Below, piece after piece: positions 9,453 through 19,084 of a stretch of DNA of 64,000 nucleotides. Below the pieces are notes generated by a model. That model saw nothing but the letters and a program-made list of their open reading frames with translations, ran no database searches and was not told where the DNA came from. Made by a program: the position numbers and the translations under genes. Within the stretch, counting starts at the first letter, position 1, and the number at the start of each line of letters is the position of its first letter. Source of the stretch: Caloranaerobacter sp. TR13 (GTDB lineage: Bacteria > Bacillota > Clostridia > Tissierellales > Thermohalobacteraceae); assembly GCF_001316435.1 (NCBI RefSeq), contig NZ_JXLL01000001.1:186001-250000 (forward strand). Direction: 5' to 3'.

Positions 9453-10448
9453 ATGACAAGTTTAGTTTCAATAATTATTATTGCTGTTGTAGTTATTTTC
9501 TTTTTAACGATATTTTTTAGTTTTGTACCTGTGGGTCTTTGGATTACAGCTTATTTTTCAGGAGTAAGAATAGGGATTTTTACACTTGTAGGTATGAGGC
9601 TTAGAAGAGTTATACCTTCTAGAATTGTAAATCCAATGATTAAAGCTACAAAAGCTGGATTGGATTTAGGAGTTGATAAGCTTGAAGCTCACTACTTAGC
9701 AGGTGGAGATGTAGATAGTGTTGTTGATGCTTTAATTGCAGCACAAAGAGCAAATATTCCACTAGAATTTGAAAGAGCTGCAGCTATAGACTTAGCAGGT
9801 AGAAATGTTTTAGAAGCTGTACAGGTTAGTGTTAATCCTAAAGTAATTGAGACACCAAAGGTTTCAGCTGTTGCGAAAAATGGTATAGAAGTTATGGTTA
9901 AAGCTAGAGTTACAGTTAGAGCAAATATAGAGAGATTAGTTGGTGGTGCAGGTGAAGAGACTATTATAGCTAGAGTAGGAGAAGGTATTGTTACAACTGT
10001 AGGTAGTGCCACTACTCATAAAGAAGTATTGGAAAATCCTGATAAAATATCTATGACTGTACTTGAAAAAGGTCTTGATGCTGGTACAGCATTTGAAATA
10101 TTATCTATAGATATAGCTGATGTAGATGTTGGTAGAAATATAGGTGCTAAACTTCAAACTGACCAAGCTGAAGCAGATAAGAGAATAGCTCAGGCTAAAG
10201 CAGAGGAAAGAAGAGCTATGGCTGTTGCGAGAGAGCAGGAAATGAAAGCTGAAGTACAGGCTATGAGAGCTAAAGTAGTTGAAGCTGAAGCAGAGGTACC
10301 ATTGGCATTGGCTAAGGCTTTAAGAGAAGGAAAGCTTGGTGTGATGGATTATTATAATATGAAAAATATTTTAGCAGATACAAGTATGAGAGATGCTATA
10401 GCAAAGATGAGCAAAACAGACGAAAAAGATAATCCTACAAATAAGTAA
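9453..10448 (+). CDS. floA: Flotillin-like protein FloA
   Basis: The 331-residue protein begins with a hydrophobic hairpin (about residues 5-35) and continues as an SPFH/flotillin domain with the FloA-type blocks [27 protein letters not shown] and [36 protein letters not shown]. FloA organises functional membrane microdomains in Gram-positive bacteria. The region 240-285 is an Ala/Glu-rich coiled coil used for oligomerisation. It lies in an operon with nfeD upstream and a small hypothetical gene downstream. Confidence 0.95.
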   Translation: MTSLVSIIIIAVVVIFFLTIFFSFVPVGLWITAYFSGVRIGIFTLVGMRLRRVIPSRIVNPMIKATKAGLDLGVDKLEAHYLAGGDVDSVVDALIAAQRANIPLEFERAAAIDLAGRNVLEAVQVSVNPKVIETPKVSAVAKNGIEVMVKARVTVRANIERLVGGAGEETIIARVGEGIVTTVGSATTHKEVLENPDKISMTVLEKGLDAGTAFEILSIDIADVDVGRNIGAKLQTDQAEADKRIAQAKAEERRAMAVAREQEMKAEVQAMRAKVVEAEAEVPLALAKALREGKLGVMDYYNMKNILADTSMRDAIAKMSKTDEKDNPTNK

Positions 10449-10467
10449 CATTTGAGGATGTGTTAAT

Positions 10468-10899
10468 ATGGAATTTTTTGCAGGTATTCTAAAAGTTGCA
10501 TTTGTAATGTTGATACCATTAATATTAAAGAGTATGTCTGATAAAGAAAAAATAAATAGGGAAAGAAAGAATAATAGAGGTTATTATGAAAATCAGATAC
10601 CTAAACGAAATATACAGCATGACACACAGACTATACATGAAGAATATATTGAAATGAATGAAATAGAATATATTGATTTTGCTAATGAAGAATATTCTGA
10701 AGCAATCCAAAAAACTGAGACTTATGTTGAAGAAATTAAGAAAAAAGATAAAGAAAAGATAGACAATAAAACTGATGATATTATTAAACGAAATGAAATA
10801 AATGATGAATCTGTATTTACAATAGATTTCAGCTCAGATGATATAGTCAAGGGTATAATCATGTCTGAGATATTATCAAAACCAAAGAGCTTAAGATAA
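10468..10899 (+). CDS. Hypothetical protein in nfeD-floA unit
   Basis: I do not recognise this 143-residue protein. It has a hydrophobic N-terminal stretch (about residues 5-20, FAGILKVAFVMLIPLIL) followed by a soluble, charged and low-complexity region with many Glu, Lys and Asn. A clear ribosome binding site (GAGGATG) precedes the ATG, and a strong terminator starts at the stop codon, so it is the last gene of the nfeD-floA operon. A membrane-attached accessory of the flotillin assembly is possible, from position only. Confidence 0.65.
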   Translation: MEFFAGILKVAFVMLIPLILKSMSDKEKINRERKNNRGYYENQIPKRNIQHDTQTIHEEYIEMNEIEYIDFANEEYSEAIQKTETYVEEIKKKDKEKIDNKTDDIIKRNEINDESVFTIDFSSDDIVKGIIMSEILSKPKSLR

Positions 10900-10930
10900 A
10901 AGTTGCGGGCAAATAGCCCGCAACTTTTTT
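10899..10930 (+). terminator. Rho-independent terminator after floA operon
   Basis: Arms 10899-10910 and 10916-10927 form a perfect 12-bp GC-rich stem with a 5-nt loop, followed by a run of T. It starts at the stop codon of the preceding gene. Confidence 0.95.
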
Positions 10931-10980
10931 GCCTATATCCTACTATTAATTATTGACTTTAACTAATTTTACATTTTAAT

Positions 10981-11029
10981 CTAGTACCTAGTACCCAGTA
11001 TCCAGTACCAAGTACCAAGTACCCAGCAC
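10981..11029. repeat. Seven-unit 7-bp tandem repeat (YNAGTAC-like)
   Basis: Seven consecutive heptamers are visible, reading CTAGTAC, CTAGTAC, CCAGTAT, CCAGTAC, CAAGTAC, CAAGTAC, CCAGCAC, with a degenerate eighth unit after. They lie in the intergenic space between the floA-operon terminator and yqfC. The units differ by one or two bases each, so the array is old or under constraint on the AGTAC core. Confidence 0.85.
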
Positions 11030-11091
11030 CTAAATACTTGTAATACATGTATAATAACTAGCATAACTTTTTTATATAAGGAGGGCTTTTT

Positions 11092-11370
11092 GTGAAAAGA
11101 AAGGTAGATAATATTAAATCAACTATATCAGATATATTAGAACTACCAAAAGACATAGTTCTGGATTTGCCTAAGATTACATTGATAGGCAATTTACAAT
11201 TATATATAGAGAATCATAAAGGAATTATTGAATACAGTAAACAAAGAATTCGTATTAATACAAATATTGGTATACTAAGGATTATTGGCAAGGATTTAAC
11301 AATCAGGACTATTGTTACTGAAGAAGTTATAGTAGTGGGGGAAATTGAAATAGTCGAATTTATAAGCTGA
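11092..11370 (+). CDS. yqfC: Sporulation protein YqfC
   Basis: This 92-residue protein belongs to the YabP/YqfC family of small sporulation proteins; the pattern LELPKDIVLDLPKITLIGNLQLYIENHKGI is characteristic. It starts with GTG behind an AAGGAGGG site. It is followed 12 nt later by yqfD, the invariant neighbour in spore formers. In Bacillus the gene is under sigma-E control in the mother cell; I could not define a convincing sigma-E promoter here. Confidence 0.93.
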   Translation: MKRKVDNIKSTISDILELPKDIVLDLPKITLIGNLQLYIENHKGIIEYSKQRIRINTNIGILRIIGKDLTIRTIVTEEVIVVGEIEIVEFIS

Positions 11371-11382
11371 GAGGTGTAGTTA

Positions 11383-12567
11383 ATGCTAGTTATAAGAATA
11401 TGGAATTATTTTCGTGGATATGTTATTATTAAGATTGAAGGACTTACTTTGGAGAGATTTATTAATCTTTCTATAGCTAAAGGAATATATTTATGGGATA
11501 TTGTAAGATATGATTATACAACTTTAGAAGCAAAAGTAGGATTGAAAGGCTTTAAGGCTTTGAGGGAAGTAGTTAGGAGAGTTGGCTGTAGAGTCTATAT
11601 TATAGAGAAAAAAGGCTTCCCTTTTTTAGTCCATAAATTAAAGTATAGAAAGATGTTAGCATTTGGATTTGCTATAGCAGTAGGGATAATAGTTTTTTTA
11701 ACTTCTTTTATCTGGGAAATAGAGATAATAGGCAATAAGAATATAGATAGAAAACTTATAATTGATTATTTAGCAAAAATGGATGTTAAGCCAGGAATTT
11801 CAAAGTCAGAAGTAGATATACCTGAATTGAAAAGAAACATACTGAGAGATATTGAAAATATATCATTTGTCAATATGGAGATAATAGGTACAAAACTGCT
11901 AGTAGAGGTTAAGGAGAGAGATGTTATACCACCTGCTATAAAAGAAGATGTACCATGCAATATTGTTGCTAAGAAAAAAGCAGTTATTGTAAAGATTATA
12001 GCAAAAAATGGAAAAAGTATTGTAGAAAAGGGTGACATTGTAAAGAAAGGTCAAGTTTTAATTTCAGGTATAATTGAAGATGAAAAACTTGAAAATCCTT
12101 TATTAGTACACTCTGATGGTACTGTTTTAGGGAAAACATTGTATGTGAAAGAGTTAGAAGAACCTATTATAAAAAAAGTTGAGGAAGAAACAGGAAATTA
12201 TTACTTGGTTAGAGAAATTAAGGTAGGTAATTATAGTTTACTTTTAAATAATAATGAAATACCTTATAAAAATTATATTGAAGATAAGAAAAGTAAAAAA
12301 CTGATTAGGATTTTAGGTCATGAATTACCTTTGGAAATTGTAATTCATAAGTATAAAGAAGTTGAAATTATTAAAGTAAAACAGAATATAGATGCATTAA
12401 AGAAAATGCAATCTGTAAAAGGTGTACAAATGATTATGGACGAATTACCTGAAGGTGCAAAAGTTGTATCAAAAGATGTTAATTACTCAATTGAAGATAA
12501 CATTCTTGTTACAAGAGTTAGTATTGAAGTAATTGAAGAGATTGGTGAGAAACAAAAAATACATTAG
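11383..12567 (+). CDS. yqfD: Sporulation protein YqfD
   Basis: The 394-residue protein has a cytoplasmic N-terminal part (about 1-85), a single membrane helix (about 93-112), and a long external region with a FtsQ/POTRA-like start (IEIIGNKNIDRKLIIDYL) and a C-terminal domain ending in a conserved TRVSIEVIEEIGE stretch. This matches YqfD, required for efficient sporulation in the mother cell. It follows yqfC and precedes phoH, the order conserved in Bacillus and Clostridium. Confidence 0.93.
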   Translation: MLVIRIWNYFRGYVIIKIEGLTLERFINLSIAKGIYLWDIVRYDYTTLEAKVGLKGFKALREVVRRVGCRVYIIEKKGFPFLVHKLKYRKMLAFGFAIAVGIIVFLTSFIWEIEIIGNKNIDRKLIIDYLAKMDVKPGISKSEVDIPELKRNILRDIENISFVNMEIIGTKLLVEVKERDVIPPAIKEDVPCNIVAKKKAVIVKIIAKNGKSIVEKGDIVKKGQVLISGIIEDEKLENPLLVHSDGTVLGKTLYVKELEEPIIKKVEEETGNYYLVREIKVGNYSLLLNNNEIPYKNYIEDKKSKKLIRILGHELPLEIVIHKYKEVEIIKVKQNIDALKKMQSVKGVQMIMDELPEGAKVVSKDVNYSIEDNILVTRVSIEVIEEIGEKQKIH

Positions 12568-12599
12568 TTTAAAGTACAATAATAGTTGGGAGGATAATA

Positions 12600-13577
12600 T
12601 TGGAAAGAGAAATATTTGAAAAAAGAGTTAAAGTAGAAGATAACGATTTTATAATGGAACTATATGGTAATCTTGATGAAAACATTAAGATTATAGAAAA
12701 AGAGTTTAGTGTTGATATTGTATCTAGACAGGGTGAAATAAGAATTATTGGTCAAGAGCCTAATATTTCTATTGCTGAGAAATTAGTAACAAAATTAATA
12801 GAAATGATAAAGAGTGAAGGTAGATTAACAAAACAAAGAATAAGATATGCAATACAGCTAATATATGAAGGAAATGAGGATAAGATAAAAGAACTCTTAG
12901 ATGAAACTGTATGTATTACAGCAAGTGGTAAGAGTATTAAGCCAAAAACTTTAGGTCAGAAAAGATATATTAACGCTATAAAAGAAAATGATGTAGTATT
13001 TTGTATTGGACCTGCTGGTACTGGTAAGACATATTTGGCTATGGCTATGGCAACAACTGCTTTTAAAAATAAAGAAGTAAATAGAATAATACTAACTAGA
13101 CCAGCTGTTGAAGCAGGAGAAAAATTAGGATTTTTGCCTGGAGATTTACAAGACAAAGTAGATCCATATTTAAGACCTTTATACGATGCACTTTTTGATA
13201 TATTAGGTGCTGAAACGTATATGAAGTATATGGAAAAAGGTCTTATTGAAGTAGCACCATTAGCTTATATGAGAGGTAGAACATTAGATTCTTCCTTTAT
13301 AATACTAGACGAAGCACAAAATACTACTCCAGAACAAATGAAGATGTTTTTAACCAGATTGGGATTTGGATCAAAAGCGATAATAACTGGAGATATTACG
13401 CAAATAGATTTGCCTAATGGGAAACCTTCTGGTTTAAAACAAGTATCACAGATACTGGAAGGCATAAAAGGCATAGAGTTTATCTATTTAGGAAAACAAG
13501 ATGTTGTTAGACATCAATTAGTTCAAAGAATTATAGAGGCATATGATAAATTTGAAAATAGAAAGAAACAAAAATAA
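12600..13577 (+). CDS. phoH: PhoH family ATPase (PhoL type)
   Basis: The 325-residue protein starts with TTG behind GGGAGG. An N-terminal KH-like part (about 1-110) is followed by the PhoH P-loop ATPase: GPAGTGKTY near residue 137, TRPAVEAGEKLGFLPGDL, and Walker B IILDEAQNTTPEQMKMFLTRLGFGSK. PhoH proteins are linked to RNA metabolism and, next to ybeY, to ribosome quality control. The operon position before pgpH and ybeY is canonical. Confidence 0.95.
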   Translation: MEREIFEKRVKVEDNDFIMELYGNLDENIKIIEKEFSVDIVSRQGEIRIIGQEPNISIAEKLVTKLIEMIKSEGRLTKQRIRYAIQLIYEGNEDKIKELLDETVCITASGKSIKPKTLGQKRYINAIKENDVVFCIGPAGTGKTYLAMAMATTAFKNKEVNRIILTRPAVEAGEKLGFLPGDLQDKVDPYLRPLYDALFDILGAETYMKYMEKGLIEVAPLAYMRGRTLDSSFIILDEAQNTTPEQMKMFLTRLGFGSKAIITGDITQIDLPNGKPSGLKQVSQILEGIKGIEFIYLGKQDVVRHQLVQRIIEAYDKFENRKKQK

Positions 13578-13600
13578 TTAATACGTATGGAGGGAATTCC

Positions 13601-15718
13601 ATGCTAGATTCTAGTAAAGAAAGACTGGACAAACTTTTTGCCAGTCGTATATTTAAAATCTTTAAAAATCGACTTATTAAACAAATATTTATTGCTTTAG
13701 TATTTACTGTATTACTCTTATTAATAGTAGTAGATAGTATAGCACCTGAAAAAATTAGTGTGAGTGTTGGAGATATTGCTCCAGTAGATATAATAGCTAC
13801 TAAAGATATAGTGGATGAGATAACTACAAATCAGTTGAAAGAAAAGGCTATAGATAGTGTTGAACCAAGGCATAAGATAGATCCAACAATTCAAGTAAAA
13901 GTAAAAAATGAAATAAAACAGTTTTTTGAACTTGTTTATAATTTGAAAAGTTATGAAGATTTAAATATAAATATGAAAATTTCATTGCTAAAACAGCAGT
14001 CAAATATCAGTTTATCTGAGAATGACTATTCAGCGATTATGAGTGCTGATAATGAAGAGTTAAAAATGCTTGAGAGTAATATATATGATATAGTAGCCCA
14101 AATTATGGGAACAGGTATAAAACAGGAAGAGTTAGAGTATGAAAAAGAAAATGTAAAAAAGATTTTCAATAGTTTAGATAGTCTTTCAGATAGTCTAAAA
14201 GCACTAGGAATAAATATTGTAAATAATACTATCAAACCGAATAGATTTTTAGATTTTGAAACTACAAGACAAAAACAACAAGAAGCAGCTAGTTCTGTAG
14301 AACCTGTTATTGTGAAAGAAGGACAGCTTATCATTAGAAAAGGCGAGAAAATTGATGTAAAGACTTTAGAATTAATAAAAAAGGCAGGTTTGCTTAAAGA
14401 AAGTGATGGTCCTGATTATAGTTTAATTATAGGAGCATTGCTTATAGTTGTACTACTAGAGTTAGTTATAGTAGCTTATCTGTATATATTTAATAGAGAG
14501 ATTTTAGAGAGTACAAAATTTTTAACAATTTTATCCATTATTATACTGGCTACAATAATAATTTCAAAAAGTATATATGGTATTTCAGGATATTTAGTAC
14601 CTATTTCGGCAGCTACTATGTTGATTTCAATACTTGTAAATCCTAAGTTAGCTATATTAATTAACTGTGTACTAACTATAATGATAGGTATTGTTACAGG
14701 AAATGATGTAAATATTATTGTAATGTCTCTTATAGGAGGCTCTGTTGGAGCTGTTGGAGTAATAAATTCATACCAAAGACATAATATATTTTTGACAGGT
14801 TTGATAGTTAGTGCAACTAATTTATTGACTATACTTGCATTTGGTTTAATAATAGATACAGAGGTTATTTTGTTATTAAATAAAGTTATGTACGGGGTTC
14901 TTAACGGAATATTTAGTGCCATTTTAACAATTGGTTCACTTCCGTTATGGGAAAGTATATTTGGTATTGTAACGCCACTAAAATTATTGGAGCTTTGCAA
15001 TCCAAATCACCCATTATTAAAAAGATTGTTATTAGAAGCACCTGGAACTTATCATCATAGTATAATAGTTGGAAATTTAAGCGAATCAGCTGCTGAAGCT
15101 GTAGGAGCTAGTCCATTAGTAGCTAGAGCTGGTGCATATTTTCATGATGTGGGTAAATTAAAGAGACCTTATTTCTTTAAAGAAAATCAGTTGAATTCAG
15201 AAAATCCTCATGACAAGATTAATCCGAGCTTAAGTACTTTAATAATAACTAATCATGTAAAAGATGGAGCTGAAATGGCAAGAAAGTTTAAAATACCTTC
15301 AATAATAATAGATATTATTAAACAACATCATGGGGATACTCTTGTTGCATATTTTTATCATAAAGCACTAAAAAGTGAAAATTCGGAGCGTGTTCAGGAA
15401 GAGAGTTTTAGATATGGTGGACCTAAACCACAGACAAAGGAAGCAGCTATTATTATGCTAGCTGATTCTGTAGAAGCAGCTGTAAGGTCTATGAGAGAGC
15501 CAACAAAAGGTAAGATAGAAGGTTTAGTGAGAGAGATAATCAAGAATAAATTAAATGATGGGCAATTAGACGAGTGTGATTTAACTTTAAGGGATTTAGA
15601 TACTATTGCAAGTTCATTTTTAAATATACTTTTAGGAATATTCCATGAAAGAATTGAGTATCCTAAACTTGATTTAGATGAACTTAAGGGAGGAAAACTT
15701 AATGGAGCTACTAATTGA
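13601..15718 (+). CDS. pgpH: HD-domain c-di-AMP phosphodiesterase PgpH family
   Basis: This 705-residue protein has an N-terminal helix, an extracellular 7TMR-HDED domain (about 50-270), seven membrane helices (about 275-470), and a cytosolic HD domain with TYHHSIIVGNLSESAA, the metal-binding YFHDVGK near residue 520 and KQHHGD. That is the architecture of PgpH, which hydrolyses cyclic di-AMP. Its 3' end overlaps the ybeY start by 17 nt, indicating coupled translation. Confidence 0.95.
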   Translation: MLDSSKERLDKLFASRIFKIFKNRLIKQIFIALVFTVLLLLIVVDSIAPEKISVSVGDIAPVDIIATKDIVDEITTNQLKEKAIDSVEPRHKIDPTIQVKVKNEIKQFFELVYNLKSYEDLNINMKISLLKQQSNISLSENDYSAIMSADNEELKMLESNIYDIVAQIMGTGIKQEELEYEKENVKKIFNSLDSLSDSLKALGINIVNNTIKPNRFLDFETTRQKQQEAASSVEPVIVKEGQLIIRKGEKIDVKTLELIKKAGLLKESDGPDYSLIIGALLIVVLLELVIVAYLYIFNREILESTKFLTILSIIILATIIISKSIYGISGYLVPISAATMLISILVNPKLAILINCVLTIMIGIVTGNDVNIIVMSLIGGSVGAVGVINSYQRHNIFLTGLIVSATNLLTILAFGLIIDTEVILLLNKVMYGVLNGIFSAILTIGSLPLWESIFGIVTPLKLLELCNPNHPLLKRLLLEAPGTYHHSIIVGNLSESAAEAVGASPLVARAGAYFHDVGKLKRPYFFKENQLNSENPHDKINPSLSTLIITNHVKDGAEMARKFKIPSIIIDIIKQHHGDTLVAYFYHKALKSENSERVQEESFRYGGPKPQTKEAAIIMLADSVEAAVRSMREPTKGKIEGLVREIIKNKLNDGQLDECDLTLRDLDTIASSFLNILLGIFHERIEYPKLDLDELKGGKLNGATN

Positions 15719-16166
15719 TAACAGACAGGATAAAGTGGTTATTGAAGAAGATGTTAAAGAAGCTGTCAAAAACGTTATTCTTGAATGCTTTAAGTTAGAA
15801 GGTTTGAGTACTAATTATGAGATTAGTGTTTCATTTGTTGATAATGAAGAAATAAGACAATTAAATAGAGAATATAGAGGAAAGGATAGTCCTACAGATG
15901 TGTTATCTTTTCCGATGGAAGATGATATAATAGACCAAGATTATACACCGATTTTAGGAGATATTGTGATTTCAGCTGAAAGAGCTTTACAGCAATCAGT
16001 TGAATTTGGTCATTCTTTTAAGAGAGAAGTCGCGTATTTAACGGCTCATAGTATGTTCCATCTTATGGGATATGATCATGAAACAGAAGAAGAGAAATTA
16101 GAAATGAGACAAAAGGAAAAGGAAGTAATGAAACGCTTAAAGATTTTTAAAACTGAAAACAATTAA
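15702..16166 (+). CDS. ybeY: Endoribonuclease YbeY
   Basis: The 154-residue protein carries the YbeY signature DSPTDVLSFPM, the GDIVIS strand, and the zinc-binding HSMFHLMGYDHETEEE motif with its three His. YbeY acts in 16S rRNA 3'-end maturation and ribosome quality control. The ATG at 15702 is chosen because GGGAGG sits 8 nt upstream, inside the end of pgpH; an upstream in-frame start at 15678 lacks such a site. Confidence 0.95.
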   Translation: MELLIDNRQDKVVIEEDVKEAVKNVILECFKLEGLSTNYEISVSFVDNEEIRQLNREYRGKDSPTDVLSFPMEDDIIDQDYTPILGDIVISAERALQQSVEFGHSFKREVAYLTAHSMFHLMGYDHETEEEKLEMRQKEKEVMKRLKIFKTENN

Positions 16167-16181
16167 CGGTTGGTGTTGGTA

Positions 16182-16880
16182 ATGAAAGTTAGAAGGTTAA
16201 TAGATAGTTTTAATTACGCAGTTTCTGGAATAATTTATACACTAAAGACTCAAAGGAACATGAAAATTCATTTTATAGCTGCTTTTTTAGTATTGTTCCT
16301 TAGTCTTTTTTTTAACTTTTCTAGAACTGAATTATTGTTATTGATATTTGCTATTTCCCTGGTAATAATTGCAGAGATGATTAATACATCAATTGAAAAA
16401 ACAATAGATTTAATTACTGATGATTATCACCCATTAGCAGAGATTGCAAAAAATGTAGCAGCAGGTGCAGTACTGATTTCAGCAATAAATTCAGTAGTTG
16501 TAGCATATTTATTGTTGTTTGATAGAGTTAATCCTTATACGAGTTTAATTATTGTAAAGATTAAAAATTCACCTATACATTTAACTTTTATAAGTATTTT
16601 TCTAGTTCTTATTATTACTATATACGTAAAAACATTAACAAATACAGGTACGCCTTTTAAAGGAGGTTTAGTTAGTGGACATGCTGCTGTTGCATTTGCT
16701 ACAGCAACAGCAATAACTTTTATTGGAGAAAATACTTTAGTTACAACATTGAGTTTTCTTATAGCATTTTTAGTAGGGCAAAGTAGAATTGAAGGGGAAA
16801 TTCATTCGACTTTTCAAGTATTTTTTGGTGCTTTATTAGGAATACTTTTGACGGTATTGGTGTTTCAGTTTATTGGTTAA
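16182..16880 (+). CDS. Diacylglycerol kinase fused to PAP2-like domain
   Basis: The N-terminal half (about 1-110) is a DgkA-type undecaprenol/diacylglycerol kinase with EMINTSIEKTIDLIT and KNVAAGAVLISAINS. The C-terminal half (about 130-230) is a PAP2-like membrane phosphatase with GGLVSGHAA and SRIEGEIH, where the third motif lacks the usual trailing Asp (HSTFQ in place of HxxxD), and no KxxxxxxRP first motif is obvious. The phosphatase part may therefore be weak or inactive. The fusion suggests a lipid-carrier phosphate cycle in a single polypeptide. Translation start is taken at the ATG 15 nt after ybeY; the ribosome binding site is weak. Confidence 0.88.
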   Translation: MKVRRLIDSFNYAVSGIIYTLKTQRNMKIHFIAAFLVLFLSLFFNFSRTELLLLIFAISLVIIAEMINTSIEKTIDLITDDYHPLAEIAKNVAAGAVLISAINSVVVAYLLLFDRVNPYTSLIIVKIKNSPIHLTFISIFLVLIITIYVKTLTNTGTPFKGGLVSGHAAVAFATATAITFIGENTLVTTLSFLIAFLVGQSRIEGEIHSTFQVFFGALLGILLTVLVFQFIG

Positions 16881-16925
16881 TGATAAGAAACTAATTAAGA
16901 AATATATTAAGGAAGTGGAGGTAAA

Positions 16926-17516
16926 ATGTTAAGAGGAATTAGAAATATTTTCATAACAGGATTTTTGATAGTATTACCTATAGCCGGAAGTCTTTATATA
17001 ATGTATTTGTTTTTCAGTTTTATAGATAACCTTTTTAATACACCTCTTAAAGGTTTACTTGGTATTGAAGTTCCTGGTGTTGGAATTATATTAACTTTTA
17101 CTATTATTTTTGTAATAGGTATTATAGCAAGAAATTATTTTGGTAAGAAAATACTGCATTTTACAGAGAAGATTATTATAAAAATTCCGTTGGTTAAGAC
17201 TATTTACATTTCAATTAAACAAATTGTAGATACATTGTTTCTAAATAAAAATGATGCTTTTAAAAAAGCTGTTTTAGTTGAATATCCTAAAGAAGGAGTA
17301 TATACTATTGGATTTATAACATCAGAATCGCCAAAGGAAATATCTCAAAAGACAAAAGCTGAGTGTGTAAGTTTATTTATACCAACTACTCCAAATCCAA
17401 CTTCAGGTATGTTCATTATAGTTCCTAAAGATAAAGTTACTTATTTAGATATGGATGTAGAGGAAGCTATAAAGCTAATTGTATCTGGTGGGTTAGTGAC
17501 TCCAGAAACAAAGTAA
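16926..17516 (+). CDS. DUF502 family membrane protein
   Basis: This 196-residue protein has two N-terminal membrane segments (about 8-30 and 50-72) and a soluble part with the DUF502 blocks IPLVKTIYISIKQIVDTLF, VLVEYPKEGVYTIGFIT and IPTTPNPTSGMFIIVPKDKV. The biochemical role of the family is unknown. GGAGG is well placed before the ATG. It continues the ybeY-era operon. Confidence 0.9.
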   Translation: MLRGIRNIFITGFLIVLPIAGSLYIMYLFFSFIDNLFNTPLKGLLGIEVPGVGIILTFTIIFVIGIIARNYFGKKILHFTEKIIIKIPLVKTIYISIKQIVDTLFLNKNDAFKKAVLVEYPKEGVYTIGFITSESPKEISQKTKAECVSLFIPTTPNPTSGMFIIVPKDKVTYLDMDVEEAIKLIVSGGLVTPETK

Positions 17517-17533
17517 ACACGGGAGGAATGAAA

Positions 17534-18661
17534 ATGCACAAGAGAATGGGTTTGCTTTTCATAGTAATAATTGTAATAATAAGTTCGCTATTTGGATGTA
17601 GCCAAAAAAATGCAACTACTCCAAAACCCATTATAGTTAAAGAAGAAAATAATAATGAGGACGAAAAAATAAAAGAAGAAGATATTAAAGAAAATCAAGA
17701 GAATAAAAAAGAAAATATAATAAGTGATAAGAGTGAGGATAATAATACTAACAAAGCAGATGATTTAATGCAGTCTCCTTTGAGTGGTATTTATGCTCCA
17801 AAAGAAAAAGTTTTAAGAAGACCTGTAGCAGTTATGTATGATAATCATCCAAGAGCTAGGTGGCAGTCAGGTATAAGTCAGGCAGAAATAGTTTATGAAT
17901 TTTTAGTAGAAGGTAAATATACTAGATATATGGCTTTGTTTTTACTGAATGAACCAGAACTTATAGGACCTGTAAGAAGTGCCAGACCTTATTTTATAAC
18001 TACTTTACTAGAGTATGACCCTGTATATGTAAGGTGTGGAGGTAGTGAAGCTGCAAAAGCAGATGTAAAGAAATTAAAGATAGCAGATATAGATGCTTTA
18101 ACTAGCTCTAAAAGAGTATTTTGGAGATATAATAAGACAGGCAAGAGAAAACCACATAACTTATATACAAGTATGGAGGTTATTAGAAGAACACAAAAAG
18201 AACGTAAATATAGATTCAAAGGGAATTTCGAAGCATTTGAATTTAATAAGGAAGATATTAATTTAGATGGTATTCAAGCTAATACTGTTAAAATAGAATA
18301 TTTTGATAACAATACTACTAAATATGTTTATGATGAGGAAAATAGAGTATATAAAAGATATAAAGATGGTAAACTTCATGTAGATGAACTAGATAAAGCT
18401 ATTGTAACAGCTAAGAATATAATTATACAAAGAGCAAAAACAAAAGTAATAGATAGTTATGGTAGACTTGATATTGAGCTTGTAGGAAAAGGTAAAGGTA
18501 TTTATATTACTAATGGAAAAGCTATAGATATAATTTGGGAGAAAAAAACTAGGGGAAGTAAGACTTTATATTTCGACTTATCAGGTAATAGAATAAAACT
18601 AAATCCAGGTAATACTTGGATTCAAGTAGTTAAGCCTAATACTAGAGTAACTATTGAATAG
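17534..18661 (+). CDS. DUF3048 (YerB-like) lipoprotein
   Basis: This is a secreted lipoprotein: the signal peptide ends in a lipobox ISSLFGC around residue 22, and a Glu/Lys/Asn-rich linker follows to about residue 80. The DUF3048 part contains PVAVMYDNHPRARWQSGISQAE, GPVRSARPYF and an end block NPGNTWIQVVKP. Family members (YerB) have no established function. The ATG at 17534 is preferred over the one at 17528 because GGGAGG is then 7 nt away. Confidence 0.9.
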   Translation: MHKRMGLLFIVIIVIISSLFGCSQKNATTPKPIIVKEENNNEDEKIKEEDIKENQENKKENIISDKSEDNNTNKADDLMQSPLSGIYAPKEKVLRRPVAVMYDNHPRARWQSGISQAEIVYEFLVEGKYTRYMALFLLNEPELIGPVRSARPYFITTLLEYDPVYVRCGGSEAAKADVKKLKIADIDALTSSKRVFWRYNKTGKRKPHNLYTSMEVIRRTQKERKYRFKGNFEAFEFNKEDINLDGIQANTVKIEYFDNNTTKYVYDEENRVYKRYKDGKLHVDELDKAIVTAKNIIIQRAKTKVIDSYGRLDIELVGKGKGIYITNGKAIDIIWEKKTRGSKTLYFDLSGNRIKLNPGNTWIQVVKPNTRVTIE

Positions 18662-18672
18662 GAGGTAAATTT

Positions 18673-19083
18673 ATGGACAAAAGACAACTTATAAAAAAGG
18701 CGTTAGAAGCAAAAGAAAAATCTTATGCACCATATTCAAATTTCCATGTAGGAGCAGCATTATTGACGAAAGATGGTAAAATATATACAGGTTGTAATAT
18801 AGAATCTGCTTCATATACTCCAACTAATTGTGCAGAGAGAACTGCCATATTTAAAGCGGTATCTGAAGGAGATAGAGAGTTTGTAGCAATAGCAATAGTT
18901 GCAGACTCTAAAACGTACACTTACCCTTGTGGGGTATGCAGACAAGTTATAAGAGAATTTGGTAAAAATATGAAAATTATTGTTGCAAAATCTGAAGATG
19001 ATTATAAAGAATATGATTTAGAAGAACTATTTCCTCACAGCTTTGGCCCTGAAGATTTAAATATTGAAATTGGGAGGGAATAA
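18673..19083 (+). CDS. cdd: Cytidine deaminase
   Basis: The 136-residue protein shows the complete zinc site of tetrameric cytidine deaminases: CAERTAIFKA and PCGVCRQVIREF, plus the substrate loop SNFHVGAALLT. It converts cytidine and deoxycytidine to uridine derivatives in pyrimidine salvage. It lies directly before era, as in many Firmicutes, with only 1 nt between the stop and the TATG of era. Confidence 0.96.
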   Translation: MDKRQLIKKALEAKEKSYAPYSNFHVGAALLTKDGKIYTGCNIESASYTPTNCAERTAIFKAVSEGDREFVAIAIVADSKTYTYPCGVCRQVIREFGKNMKIIVAKSEDDYKEYDLEELFPHSFGPEDLNIEIGRE

Positions 19084-19084
19084 T

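Noticed and set aside
10981-11029. Possible CRISPR array
   Set aside because: The units are 7 bp and contiguous, with no spacers and no cas genes in the window.
11041-11091. Sigma-E promoter for yqfC
   Set aside because: A CATAACTTT resembles the -10, but no matching -35 lies at 13-15 nt, so it was not listed.
14476-15000. Minus-strand 174-codon frame inside pgpH
   Set aside because: It is a shadow of the membrane region of pgpH, has no ribosome binding site and encodes no recognisable protein.
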